A stretch of 64,000 bases of DNA. It comes from Okapia johnstoni. Taxonomy: Eukaryota > Chordata > Mammalia > Artiodactyla > Giraffidae. This document shows, in pieces, positions 11,760 through 23,115 of the stretch. The notes beneath the pieces are model-generated. The model had not been told where the DNA came from, made no database searches, and saw only the letters and a list, made by a program, of their open reading frames with translations. A program made the position numbers and the translations under genes. The DNA is taken from positions 29,046,001 to 29,110,000 of the forward strand of contig CM044320.1 in assembly GCA_024291935.2 (NCBI GenBank), read 5' to 3'. Numbering within the stretch: the first letter of the stretch is position 1; each line of letters starts with the position of its first letter.

Positions 11760-12725
11760 AGTTTGTAAATTAGTGTGAATTGTATCTTGCATATGAGATT
11801 GTGTATTGTTTTTGCATTCTTTTCCCTTTTGTAGACATTTTTCTGTAAGGGAATGATCCAGCTCTTTGGTTTTAGACTGGAAATAACCAACAGATGGGGC
11901 GGTACAATGGGATAACAAGAAGAACTGGAAATAGGGTTATCCATTTTTGTTAATGTCAGTACTTACTTGTTTAGCCTCTCAGTGCCTAATATGACTTTTT
12001 TTTCATTCTTTATCTTGCCATTAGTTTTTGGAGGTTAGATTCTTGCAAGCAGTAAATTAATACCCTGTAAGAATTCCATTCTTTGAGTCATGATTCTCAT
12101 CTAAAGCAAATTAAAAATGCAGTTTTATGATTGCAAGCTGAAGTATTACCCTTTTCTATTTTCAAGGCTGTTAACTTTTTTCTACCAAAAAGCACTTTCA
12201 ATTTTTATATATCTCAAATATGACTCTTAAGTCCCATATGTACAAGGGAGATGATAAATAATAGCTTCTAGTTCAACTTAAGCATATCTCAGTTGGCTTC
12301 TCTAAATATGAAATTCTTCGTTAGGGGATTGTAAAATACAGAAAAAGATGGAAGTGTTCTTTTAATGACTGCTAATTCCATTTTTGTGGAACTAAGACTA
12401 TTTAGTTTAACTTCATAAACATATTATGAAAGCTTCTAGATTTAAAGGAAAAATTCCCCCTAAACATTCTGAATTAAAAGTTAAAAACCTCCATTTTTAA
12501 AGTTATATAGGTATTTATTTCTTACATTACATTTTCTGTACCATTTTCAAAATCCTTCATAATATAAATGAGAAAACTATCATTTTGATTTTCTGCTTTA
12601 CATTGCTTTTTATAAGCATTTTTTACTGCGTTCCAAAGTGATATAGACAAGCTTTTAATATTAGTCAGTCGTTCAATTAATAGAGTTAACAATGCTTTAT
12701 GCTAGGAGGAAAGTTTTGTTATTGA

Positions 12726-12775
12726 CATCACTCAACACAGAAGGCATTTGCATCACTCAACACAAAAGGCAAACG
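12726..12775 (+). repeat. 25-bp tandem duplication in the ETNK1 3' UTR
   Basis: Two adjacent 25-base units, each starting catcactcaacaca. They differ at only a few positions near the end (gaaggcatttg against aaaggcaaacg). Confidence 0.8.
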
Positions 12776-14231
12776 CTAGTAACTATTATGTACCAAGGAA
12801 AGTGAATTATAAGGATGTCCTAAAGCAACTTCAATCTTTATTTCAAAATTGATTTGCTCTGAATTTTCTAATATAGTTCGTTAGATTTTAGAATGTGTTT
12901 GACTGGAAACTTAGTTACATATTAAGGCAGTTTGTTTTTGTTTCTTTTTTTAACAAAAGACATTAGTTATAGGGAACCTCCTTTTTTTTTCTGTTACATA
13001 CCTCTTGTGTGATTACAGTGTTTTGTCTTGGGTTTGGTGTCTTCAGACAGAAAAGTGTAGTGATTATTTTAAATGAATTTTCCCCCATCTTTGAAGTTTA
13101 GTGTGTAAATGTATTGCTCTAAAAGAAAATGCTTGAGTTTGCATTACTTGAGTACTTGAAAAACTGAAATTAATAAGATATATTACACGATGAATTGGAT
13201 TTTTCTGAACAGGTTTTACACTAAAATTTTCCTTTCTGGATTATAATTTGAGATGGACAGATTTCAACCATTTGAATAGAAAAAATAATGGTAATGCTTG
13301 TAGAAAATACTTTCCTGACTTGGAGACATTCAGAAGTCAAGTTTTTAGTAGGGTTCTATCCTGAAATCTGCTTTCTCTTCTTTCCTATACTTAATGCACT
13401 TACTATGCTACTGATGTTATCAAACAGCCAGTTAAAATCTGTGTTCATTATGCATCCTATGGCTTTTCTAGTTATGAAAAAAGTTGCTCTGTAAAATACT
13501 CTTAATCCCTAAATGTAGACTTATTTTTGTTTACATCTTGCCCATTAATGGTATTAATGCCATTAATCATTTTGACAAAACACAAGGTGTTTATAAAAAC
13601 TGAAAACATTATGTGTTATATTTGAACTAGTTAGTGAAGAGTAAGAAAAAGCTGGTTGATTTGAATTGTTCCATTAGTTAAATTTCAAAACTCTTAAGGA
13701 GAGGACTGTAAGAGAGAGACCAAGATCTGATGATATCCGTGAATACTAGATCCTATGAACTGGAAAAGGACCACCCTCCCCCCCCCAAAAAAAAAAAAGC
13801 AGTGGCAGAAATAAGAGCACTGGCATGGTCGTGGTGTGCTGCTACCTAATTTATGTAGTGACACACTGACATTTTTATTGTTCAGTAATCTGAGGAAGTT
13901 TCCTGTTACTTCCATGTACTAAAGTAATTATAAATTGGTAGAATTTGCAAAGAGGAGACTTTAAACTCTGTTCTATTTAGGAGCCTTTGTATAGCTGGGT
14001 GAAGTTTCCATGATTTGAAGTATTTGGATTTTAAAACATACTATTATTTTAAGAAAGAAGACCTGGCATTATTCTATGTTCTTAAATGATAATGTCCTTA
14101 TCAGTTTCAGAAGAAAAAAAAACAAAATTAATAACTGTCATTGCATTAGCTGTATGTTGAATTGGGAAATTGTGGGATAAAGGTTAAATTTGTGTTTATC
14201 AAATGTGAAACATAGTAGTATAATGCTGCTC

Positions 14232-14239
14232 TGTAAATA
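14232..14239 (+). promoter_or_regulatory. Pumilio response element (TGTAAATA)
   Basis: Exact consensus octamer in the distal ETNK1 3' UTR. Binding is inferred. Confidence 0.45.
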
Positions 14240-14528
14240 CTGTAAGTGCTACAAATAGTCTCAGCACTGAAAACGTATTGATACCTCTCAAATGAATGCA
14301 GCGTTTGAGGTAGGTGTATTTGATATGCCTCAGAAAGTATCTGAGTGTCTGAGAACTTGTAATCTGTTTGGTAATGAAGATACTTCCTGTTTTTTGTTGC
14401 TTATTTTCATGTTTCAAATTTAATTTTTACATTTTTACTGCTGTTAATTTAAGTAAAATTTGTTCTGTGGTTAAAATGGGGTTGCCAGTGAATAAAATTA
14501 AAAACAGCCTCATTCATGTAACTGCTTA

Positions 14529-14534
14529 AATAAA
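14529..14534 (+). promoter_or_regulatory. Candidate internal poly(A) signal
   Basis: AATAAA in 'gcttaaataaaaatgc', about 160 bases before the distal pair of signals. Confidence 0.3.
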
Positions 14535-14682
14535 AATGCATTTTTGCTATATGTTCACAAACTTTTAATGAATCTGTATTTCTGTTTAAATATAAGTGAT
14601 GTTTAGGCTTTATTTCTGTTTAATAAGGCCTTTTACCATTGATTAAATGAAGGAATGTATCTTTTTGAAGAGATTTATATTC

Positions 14683-14711
14683 TGTAAATAAAAATTGGTT
14701 GTAACAATAAA
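14683..14711 (+). terminator. ETNK1: ETNK1 distal poly(A) signals
   Basis: Two AATAAA hexamers at 14687-14692 and 14706-14711, followed by GT-rich sequence around 14714-14735. A Pumilio octamer TGTAAATA (14683-14690) overlaps the first. Retroelement insertions resume at about 14815, which agrees with the transcript ending here. Confidence 0.75.
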
Positions 14712-14814
14712 GTTGAGTTCTAACTGCTTGTATCCATAAATCTTGTGACTTCAACTTATTTTTGTATTTTCCTTTTGTAGAAAAAGCTTTTCAGTGTTCA
14801 TGTATAACTGTTTG

Positions 14815-15130
14815 TATATTTGAAGTTGCTCAGTTGTGTCTAACTCTTTGTAACCCCGTGGACTGTAGCACTCCAGTCCCTGCTGTCCTTCACTGTTTCC
14901 TGAAAGAGTTTTCTCAAACTCACGTCCATTGAATCGATGATGCTCTCCAGCCATCTCATCCTCTGTTGCCCCATTCTCCTGACCTCAATCTTTCCCAGCA
15001 TCAGAGTCTTTTCCAATGAGTTGGCTCTTCATATCAGGTGGCCAAAATATTGGAGCTTCTACTTCAGCGTCAGTCCTTCCAATGAATATTCAGGGTTGAT
15101 TTCCCTTAGGATTGAGTCCATACTGACACC
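14815..15130 (-). mobile_element. BovB 3'-end fragment
   Basis: Reverse complement of the BovB 3' region, from 'tgaagttgctcagttgtg' to 'cagggttgatttccctta'. It matches the same part of the copies at 2623 and 27076. 5'-truncated. Confidence 0.9.
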
Positions 15131-15285
15131 TCTAATATCTGATTCAACTTTCTAGAGTTCTTCCTTGCCTCTCCAAACAAATATTTTATATTTGTTTTTC
15201 TTATTTCCTTGCTCTGAAAATATAGATATGTATTTTTGTCAAGAATACCATAGAAATGTATCCTTTTCAGTGTTATCATATGAGA

Positions 15286-15496
15286 TTGTTGTTGTTATAG
15301 TCACTAAGTCATATCTGACTCTTTTGCCACCGCATGGGCTGTAGCCTGCCAGGCTCCTCTGCCCATGGGATTTCCCAGGCAAGAATACTGGAGAGGGTTG
15401 CCATTTCCTTCTCCAGGGAATCTTCCCAATCCTGGGTTTGAACCCAGGTCTCTTGCTTTGGCAGACCAATTCTTTACCACTGAGCCTCCTGGGAAG
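15286..15496 (-). mobile_element. Bov-tA SINE
   Basis: Bov-A body with tRNA-like head in reverse, ending 'gagcctcctgggaag'. Imperfect flanking repeats (atatgaga / ttatgaga) suggest the duplication. Confidence 0.85.
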
Positions 15497-16126
15497 TTAT
15501 GAGAGGTATAATATATTGATATGTATGTTACTAGTGGTTTTAGTCTTAGTTACTTGATTAAAATGTCTCCCAGGTGTTTGAAGCTGTGCAGGATTTTTTT
15601 TTTTTTTTTTTTTGCTATTAATTTTAGCATCCATTGGCAGTTTTTGCCCTGAAACAGTATTGTGATGTTTGCCTGATGTTGCTTTTCTGTTTCCTTCTTT
15701 CCTTCTACATTCATAAATTAGAATTTTACTCTTAAGGAAAAGCTGTACCTTTGTTTATTTACTTTCATTTATCCAACCAGTAAGGACGCAAGGATGTTCT
15801 GTGAGCTGTAATTTTTTTTTCCAATCGTTCCAGTGCTCAATTAGTTTCAGCATGGTGATTGAGAGCTCCTTCACTGTTTTGGCTGCTGTATTCTTTCAAC
15901 ATTGTCTGCATCATTTCTAGAGCACTTCCTTTTCTGGCAATATAAGGTGTTCCAGGCTACATTTGTACTTTCCCTGCCCCAACCCTCAGTTCAAATACTT
16001 AAGGAGCCTTAACATTTTTTTTAATTTTTAGGGAGTATTTAGAAATTAAGGCCTTAACCATTTTGGGGCATTGCTGCTTCTAAATTCCATCAGTGGACAG
16101 AATTAGGAAATACTAGCAAAGTCACA
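15497..16126. other. Intergenic, no gene
   Basis: Nothing recognised apart from a T homopolymer at about 15595-15614. Confidence 0.5.
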
Positions 16127-16343
16127 GTTCTTTCCCTGGTGGCTCAGATGGTAAAGAAACTGCCTGCAGCACAGGAGACCTGGGTTCAATATCTGGGTTG
16201 GGAAGATCCCCTGGAAAAGGGAATGGCAACCCACTCCAGTATTCTTCCCTGGAGATTTCCATGGACAGAGGAGCCTGGCAGGCTACAGTCCATGGTGTCA
16301 CAAAGAGTTGGACACGACTGAGCAACACTTAACTTTTTTCAGA
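16127..16343 (+). mobile_element. Bov-tA SINE
   Basis: Sense copy from 'ttccctggtggctcagatgg' to 'acacgactgagcaacac'. Target duplication aaagtcaca at 16118-16126 and 16344-16352. Confidence 0.92.
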
Positions 16344-16483
16344 AAAGTCACAAGGATTGTTTAGTGCACTCTCATATATCCTTTCCAGAGTTCCCCTATT
16401 AATATTTTACTTCCTTTGCTGTACCCTTTTCTATGATATTTGTTTTTGTGAATTAGTTGAGCAATTTGCACACATAAATCTTT

Positions 16484-16713
16484 GCGTGTGTGTGTGTGTG
16501 TGTGTTCAGTTGCTTATTCATGTCTGACTCTGCTACTCCATGGACTGTAGCCCTCCGGGCTCCATTCTCCATGGGATTCTCCAGGCAAGAATACTGGAGT
16601 GAATTGCCTTGCCTTCCTCCAGAGTATCTTCCCAACCCAGGGACTGAACCCATGTCTCATGTCTCCTGCGTTGGCAGGCGGGTTATTTACTACTAGTGCC
16701 ACCTGAGAAGTCC
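16484..16713 (-). mobile_element. Bov-tA SINE with (TG)n tail
   Basis: Antisense copy whose 3' tail is the (TG)n run at 16484-16505. Target duplication cataaatcttt at 16473-16483 and 16714-16724. Confidence 0.92.
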
Positions 16714-16724
16714 CATAAATCTTT

Positions 16725-17070
16725 ACCCCTCAGTGTTTCAATATTTGTATTTCCTAAGAACACTCATTTTACCTCTAATGAGTTAGTGATCATTGAAATG
16801 AATGTTCCTCTGTAGTATGTTTCTTTGTTTTTTGGCTGCTTTCAAGACCTCTTTTTAATTGGTTTTCAGCAATTTGGTTGTAATGCATTTTGATGTGATT
16901 TCCTTTTTATTTATCATCCTGCTTGGGTTTTGACTATTTTGAATCTGTAAATTTATGTCTTTTACCAAATTTGGGGAAGTTTCAGCCATTATTTCTTTGA
17001 GTATAAGTTCAGACCTGTTCTATCTTTATGGGTCCCTGATTACACGTGATTAGACTGTTTGAAGTTGTTC
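16725..17070. other. Intergenic, no gene
   Basis: T-rich. The phrasing around 16800-17050 ('tcagccattatttctttga') resembles an antisense L1 fragment but is too diverged to assign firmly. Confidence 0.35.
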
Positions 17071-17188
17071 AATAGAATACTGGAGTGGGTTGCCATTCAC
17101 TTCTCTAGGGGATCTTCCTGATCCAGGGGTTGAATCCAGGTCTCCTGCATTGCAGGTAGATTCTTTATTGTCTGAGCCACCAAGGGAG
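17071..17188 (-). mobile_element. Bov-tA SINE, truncated
   Basis: Antisense tRNA head and part of the Bov-A body ('tactggagtgggttgcc' to 'tctgagccacca'). Confidence 0.8.
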
Positions 17189-18035
17189 AAATGTTCTTGA
17201 AGAAGGTATTAATATATTCTCTATTGTCAGTGTGTGGTGTTATACAGAGTTATGTATATTTATGTGTATATATGTGTGTGTGTGTGTGTACATTTTATCC
17301 TCATTATTCCTGGGTTCCATATTGGCAAATTTGCCTACTTGTTAAAATTTGTTTATATGCCCAAAGTCAATTCTTGGGCTGCTTTTGTTGTCTTCTGTGG
17401 ACATGTGCAGAGTAATGAAAAGTTTGAGTTCCCCTGACACATGAATTCCCAGCTGAGGTAGAATAAGCTGATATTGGCCCTTTTGTTTCAGCTCTCATAC
17501 TGTTAACATTCTTTTCATCATGTGGTTAGTGCCAAATTTTTCACATTTTTGTGCATTTCGTTGACAATTTCACTGTTTAAAATGGCTCTCCGAACAGTGC
17601 TGAAGACTCTTGGTTCAGCTGTTCAGCTTCAGATTTCATCTCACATCTTGCCTTATACCTTTAGAGCAACACCCATCTGCTCATAGTTCTGGGACATATC
17701 AGTCTTGTTAAAAAAAACCTGATTTTTTCCCTGTGCTTCTTGTCCACTTACCAGGTTAATGCTTGGCTTTGTTAAAGCTTTTAAGAACTCTGTGCAGACT
17801 ACTTTGGAAGTACTGCTTCCAAAAAGCCATCCCCATGCTTCTGCAATCATCCCTTCTAGCCCTTTTGCCCACCTCACTGCAGTGACCAGGAATACCTCTT
17901 ATCAGCAAATGTATCCATAATTGTCTGGTTACGTGTTTGCCTTCCTGAGTATATTTAATGAGCCTTCACAACATGAGCCTTATTTATCTTTATGATATAA
18001 CCTTACATTGTGCTAGATACTTAATGGGACTTATT
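17189..18035. other. Intergenic, no gene
   Basis: Contains a TG/TA-rich microsatellite at about 17255-17290. The rest is unassigned. Short open frames show no family features. Confidence 0.45.
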
Positions 18036-18483
18036 CTTGTTGTTCAGTCACTAAGTTGTATCCAATTTGTGACCATATAGACTGCAGCACACCCAAGTTC
18101 CCTGTCCTTCACTGTCTCCCAGAATTTACTCAAACTGATGTCCATTGAGTTGATGATGCCATCTAACCGTCTCATCCTGTCACTCCCTTTTTCTGCCCTC
18201 AGTCTTTCCCAGCATCAGAATCTTTTCAAGTGAGTTGGCTCTTTGCGTCAAATGGCCAAATTATTGAAGCTTTAGCTACAGCATCAGTCCTTCCAGTGAA
18301 TATTCAGGGTTGATTTCCTTTAGGGTTGACTGGTTTGATCTCCTTGCTGTCCAAGGGACTCCAGGAGTCCCACAGCACCACAATTCAAAAGCATCAATTC
18401 TTTGGCACTCAGCCTTCATGGTCTGACTTTCACATCTGTACATGGCTGCTGGAAAAACCATAGCTTTGACTATATGGACCTTT
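18036..18483 (-). mobile_element. BovB 3'-end fragment
   Basis: Antisense BovB tail, from 'ttgttcagtcactaagttg' through the segment matching the end of the reverse transcriptase ORF (antisense YxCESx[12 protein letters not shown]). Confidence 0.9.
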
Positions 18484-20070
18484 CAATTTATATTTGTTGA
18501 ATGAATGAATCAAAGTATTGAATAATTAGGAAATATTTCTAAGCAAAAAATACTACGTGAAATAAAAAGGCAGTATTTGATTTTGGAGAGAGGTTAGCCT
18601 TGGAAATGGTTCTCCAGAATAGCTTTTCCTCAGTTGATGTGATACCGGAAAAGCAATTTCATTAGGGAAGCTGTGCTTCACTCCTTTGGAAGTTAGAAAT
18701 CCTTTTTTATTTTTTAACATATACTTCTTCAGGGCTTGGTTTTAATTTTTTATTTAGTTGAGCCCCAGTTTGGAGAAATATTTTGTTAACAATTGTGATT
18801 TTCCTACAGATGACCAGAATTCAGTGTTCTTAGAATCTAGCATTCCACCAGCTTTTCAAGCCCCCTCACCCAGTGTGTATTTTTAAAAATACATGTCCAA
18901 TAACATTAAAGCAAGCAATGAAAGATTTTTTCCTTCTCTAAATGTGTTTCAATCAGAATCTGTATTATGTTTCTCATAAAATCACATAAATGTCAGTAAA
19001 ACATTGACTTACACCAGAACCTTATTTTTTTAAAGCATCCATCATTCATAATTTGTTACGTGGGGAACCATCTACTTTTTTCTAAAGATTTGGCAGTTGC
19101 ATTGGATTGTCTCCTCTGCCTTCTTAGCACAACCAGAATATCACAAAAGAGGAATGAACCTAAAACTACACTGATGTATCAGGTATCTTTACTGTATTAC
19201 TTTACTTCACGATCATGAATCATACATCCTAATTTCTACTACAGTTTCTCTCATTGGTTTTTCTCAGCTCCTTATATTGTGAATCTCTATAGTAACTGAA
19301 AATTACTTAGTCTTTTATATAAACTATATATATTTAGTATATAGTTAATAAGAATTGCCTTTTTAATCTCACAACATTTCAATAATCTAACTCAAACTGT
19401 TGTCTTTTTCCCTCTTTGTAACACTTTGAAAAGAACTTAAAAATTTATTGTGCTTCTTGCAGGTTTTTTTTTTTCTCACATAGAAGCAGAAGGCTGTGTA
19501 GGTGCCTTGTAAAAGGCTGTCTTGTGACATCCCTAACAATTTAAAGCAATCCTGCTAAAAACGATTTCTGAGTTCCAGCTTTGAAATAGTCTCAAAAGAA
19601 AAAATCAACAAGAAAGAAAACAACCACTTGGCTGCATTAGCCAGTGAATTTCCTTCTTGATTAGAGGAACTGAGTTTTTTGTTGTTTTTTTTTCTTTGTC
19701 TTCATGTTACCTGAGATTGTGTGGACCACAACAGCTCATTTATCTTTTGCCATTAGAAAACTTAGTGGGTGTTGCTTAGTGGGTGTTGCTAATAGTGCCA
19801 GTCTTTGGATAGGTTGAGTGGAGTTTAGTTATTGTTCTTTTTCTTTGTCAACTCAGAGTATCTTTTTTTTTTTTGGAGACAACCAGAAACTAGAGGGCAT
19901 GTATTTCATGGTGGAAAGATCCTGTTCGGGTGGCAGAAATTCTCAGTAATGACCAGGAGTTTTATGGGCTTCATTTTCTCATTTTTCTCAGATTAAATAA
20001 GATTATCTATAGAGTCTCTTTTAGTTCTAAAATACTAGAATACAATAACCAAAATACTTTTGTAAAGATT
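18484..20070. other. Intergenic, no gene or repeat recognised
   Basis: About 1.6 kb of AT-rich DNA without SINEs, one of the longer clean stretches downstream of ETNK1. No open frame with family features. Confidence 0.45.
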
Positions 20071-20372
20071 TTGTTGTTCAGTTGCTCAGTCGTGTCCAAC
20101 TCTTTGTGACCCACTGGACTGCAGCATTCCAGATTTCCCTGTCCTTCACTAGCTCCCGGAGTTTTCTCAAAAACTCATGTCCACTGAGTTGATGATGCCA
20201 TCCAACCTTCTCATCCTCTGTCACCCACTTCTGCCTTCAATCTTTCCCAGCAATAGGGTCTTTTCTAATGAGTCAGCTCTTCACATCAGGTGGCAGAAGT
20301 ATTGGAGCTTCAGCCTCAACATCAGTCCTTCCAATGAATATTCAGGGTTGATTGGCTTCAGGACTGATGGTT
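20071..20372 (-). mobile_element. BovB 3'-end fragment
   Basis: Antisense BovB tail, from 'ttgttgttcagttgctc' to 'ttcagggttgattggc'. Confidence 0.9.
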
Positions 20373-20644
20373 TGAAAAGCTTACATAGAAGAGTTGGGAC
20401 TCTCCAGTATTCTGCACTCGGGCACATCCCTGCTCTTCCTGTGCTGTGCTCCCTGCTTGAACTGCAGCTGGTACAGGGGCTCATTCTCCCTGCAGCTTCA
20501 TCTTAGCTAAACACTGGCTCCTGCAAGGAGGTACCTTGTCTTTGGAGGTCTCAGGCTTTGAGTGTCACTTCTTCGAGTCTTTTCTTTCTGAAATATTATA
20601 AACGTTCTTGCCAAATAAGCCATTTTTGCCTAGTGTTTGAATGG

Positions 20645-21416
20645 TTTTATGGACTGAATGCCTTTCCCCAAATTCACATTTTGAAATCCTAACCCCCTTC
20701 ATGGAAATGGAGCCACAAAAGAAGTAGTTAAAGGTAAATGAATTCACAGGGCTGGGGCCCCAATCCGAGAGGATTAGCTTCCATATAAGAAGAGACACTA
20801 GAGAACTTGCTTACTCTCCATGCATTGAGGAAAGGGTTTGTGAGCACACGGCGTTTACTATCCAGGAGGAGACCTCTCATTAGAAACCTAATCAACTGGC
20901 ACCTTGATCATGGTCTAGCTGCTGCTGCTAAGTTGCTTCAGTCGTGTCCGACTCTGTGCAACCCCATTGACGGCAGCCCATCAGGCTCCCCTGTCCCTGG
21001 GATTATCCAGGCAAGAATACTAGAGTGGGTTGCCATTTCCTTCTCCAATGCATGAAAGTGAAAAGTGAAAGTGAAGTCGCTCAGTTGTGTCTGACTCTGT
21101 GTGACCCCATAGATGGCAGCCCACCAGGCTCCCCTGTCCCAGGGATTATCCAGGCAAGAATACTGGAGTGGGTTGCCATTTCCTTCTCCAGTGCATGAAA
21201 GTGAAAAGTGAAAGTGTCTGACTCATAGCGACCCCATGGACTGCAGCCTACCAGGCTCTTCCATCCATGGGATTTTCCAGGCGCGAGTACTGGAGTGGGG
21301 TGCCCTTGCGTTCTCTGGATCATGGTCTAGAGTTGTGAGAAAATAAACGTTGTTTAAGCCACTTGAATATATCCAAGTTCAGCATTTTGTCATGGTAGCC
21401 TGAGCTAATTAGTACA
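20645..21416 (+). mobile_element. ERVL-MaLR LTR (MLT1/MST type), split by a SINE
   Basis: A typical MaLR LTR order: 'tatggactgaatgcctttcc' near the start, 'atgaattcacagggctgggg', 'ctggcaccttgatcatggtc', 'gttgtgagaaaataaacg' (poly(A) signal region) and 'cctgagctaattagtacag' at the end. The SINE at 20919-21317 interrupts it. No internal region is attached, so it is a solo LTR. Confidence 0.7.
20919..21317 (-). mobile_element. Bov-A SINE with three tandem units
   Basis: Three consecutive antisense Bov-A bodies joined by 'gtgaaaagtgaaagtg' linkers, where BOV-A2 normally has two. An exact 13-bp duplication gatcatggtctag at 20906-20918 and 21318-21330 shows it inserted as one unit into the MaLR LTR. 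Confidence 0.92.
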
Positions 21417-22988
21417 GATGGTAGGAATTTAGAATATCTTAGGGCTTTAATGTTGTCAGTAGGTAAGGCAGTAGGTATTAACTTAATGGGTGTGGGTATG
21501 TTGGGATGGGGTTTAGAAAAAGTATATAAAAATGGTCACTGTGGCACAAGGTATCTGAGGATACCACTTCGAGTCCCCACAGCGAAGGTTGCTCATTCTT
21601 TCATGAATCCATGTGGCTAGGGCTCTGAGCCTTCCACTACTGTTTCTTTCCAGCAAACACTTGCCTTATGTGAAGTTCATAAACTATGCCATACTCACCT
21701 TCTCCTTCTTACTGTCATTTTCTATTCTTCTGGCCACACCTTCATGTTCATGAAGGGGCTTCAAGATCTCAGTCACAGTCTTTTCTCTCATCTCCACTGC
21801 TGTCATCACCAGAGATAACTTAGCTGTACCTGAGAATGTCATCCCAGCAAGCCAGGCTGAAAGTTCTTTATTTATCCTTTTCAAGTTTTAACATTTCCAT
21901 TTCATATCAGCATCCTATCTGGATGGTCATGGGCTGTGCCTAATTTGTCATTTGAAAATGCACTTTCTTATTTATCTAGCTGTTTTAATTTCCTTTTTTT
22001 CCACCTTACTGTTTCTCTTCCTTCATTAAAACCTCCAGAACTTGGACCTCTTCCTTTTGTATCCAAATGTCCTTCTTCTGGCCTGTTACTGTTATCTAGC
22101 TTAGACTCTGGCATGTCACCTCAGGCCCTCCAACCAGCATCCTCACCTACTGGCCACCTCTGTTTTTCTCCCACCATCATCCAGCCAATCCTTAAGATTC
22201 AATATATCCAATCATATGTCTCATCCACTCCTGCCTCTGGGGCTGGCCCTGTTGGGGGATACAATTTTTCTAGTTAATGCTCCTACAGTCTCATAGTCTC
22301 CAATGTAGCTTGGCCTTTAGGAAGAGTTTAACAACTAGCCATCTCACAAGAAAGCCCTGAAGTGTTTGCCGACTCCCATGGTATAAATATGCTCTCCATG
22401 GTCAATTTTAGGTTACTAACATGAGGTCACTAAGTGTAGAGGTGGTAAGACAGGCTAACAGTTGACTCTCTGGTATCAGTCAGCTGCAGCACACCAATGG
22501 ATCATTCAAAACCACTGCCTGAATAGAACTGACATTCTGGTTTTGAAATGACTCTTATTCGTGTATGACCAGAATGAGTTTAGGGTTCTGGGTTACCAGT
22601 GGTCTACTACTGACTCCTGGGATTGAGCATGTGGAATTATGCATTGATTTGCTATATATTTTGACCATGGTACTGGCTCTGGTTTACAGTACCCCAGGGC
22701 AGTGAGCATGTTTTTAAACATCCTTTACTCTGCATACCCTTCTTCCACTGATACCCAGAGTAGTTACTCCATTTCCTAGGCTCAGGCAGTTCTCCTAGAC
22801 TGACTGCACTGTACCTCTTTTCTTTGAAGATTTTCCAGACCATTGCTCTGTGAAGCAAATAAGTACTTCCAGTTGAAGTCCCCTTTTGCCTCTGATTGAC
22901 ATGAATCACATTAAGTCGTGTCAGATGAAGGACAGACATCTCTCATGCAGATAAGGAAAAAAAGGCAATTTTCCTTACTCCACCCATT
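21417..22988. other. Intergenic, no gene assigned
   Basis: Moderate-GC sequence without young SINEs. 21900-22280 is pyrimidine-rich and could be an old LINE remnant. A minus-strand open frame of 66 codons at 21684-21884 and one of 95 codons at 22652-22939 have no recognisable domains. Confidence 0.35.
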
Positions 22989-23115
22989 TTTGTTGTTTAG
23001 TCGATAAGTCCTGTCCGGCTCTTTGTGACCCCATGGGCTGTAGTCCACCAGGCTCCTCTGTCTATGAGATTTGCCAGGCAAGAATACCAGAGTGAGTTGG
23101 TATTTCCTTCTTTAC
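22989..23115 (-). mobile_element. Bov-tA/Bov-A SINE fragment
   Basis: Antisense Bov-A body from 'ttgttgtttagtcgataag' to 'tggtatttccttcttt'. The tRNA head is missing. Confidence 0.8.

Larger units (their letters stand above)
9065..14728 (+). other. ETNK1: ETNK1 3' UTR
   Basis: Follows the stop codon without an intron signal and ends just after two close poly(A) signals (14687, 14706); the cleavage site is estimated. It is AT-rich and contains no SINE, LINE or LTR that I can recognise, although insertions are frequent in the rest of the window. That is what a transcribed, constrained UTR would show. It holds several Pumilio-type octamers (TGTANATA), earlier AATAAA hexamers and a 25-bp tandem duplication. 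The true length in mRNA is inferred, and shorter isoforms using the internal signals are possible. Confidence 0.75.

Noticed and set aside
13773..13798. C-run followed by A-run as a retrogene poly(A) tail
   Set aside because: No retrocopied sequence or target duplication adjoins; it is low-complexity sequence within the ETNK1 3' UTR.
21834..21884. UBE2D-like start (KRINKEL)
   Set aside because: Only seven residues match ubiquitin-conjugating enzymes, and the following sequence does not continue the family in any frame.
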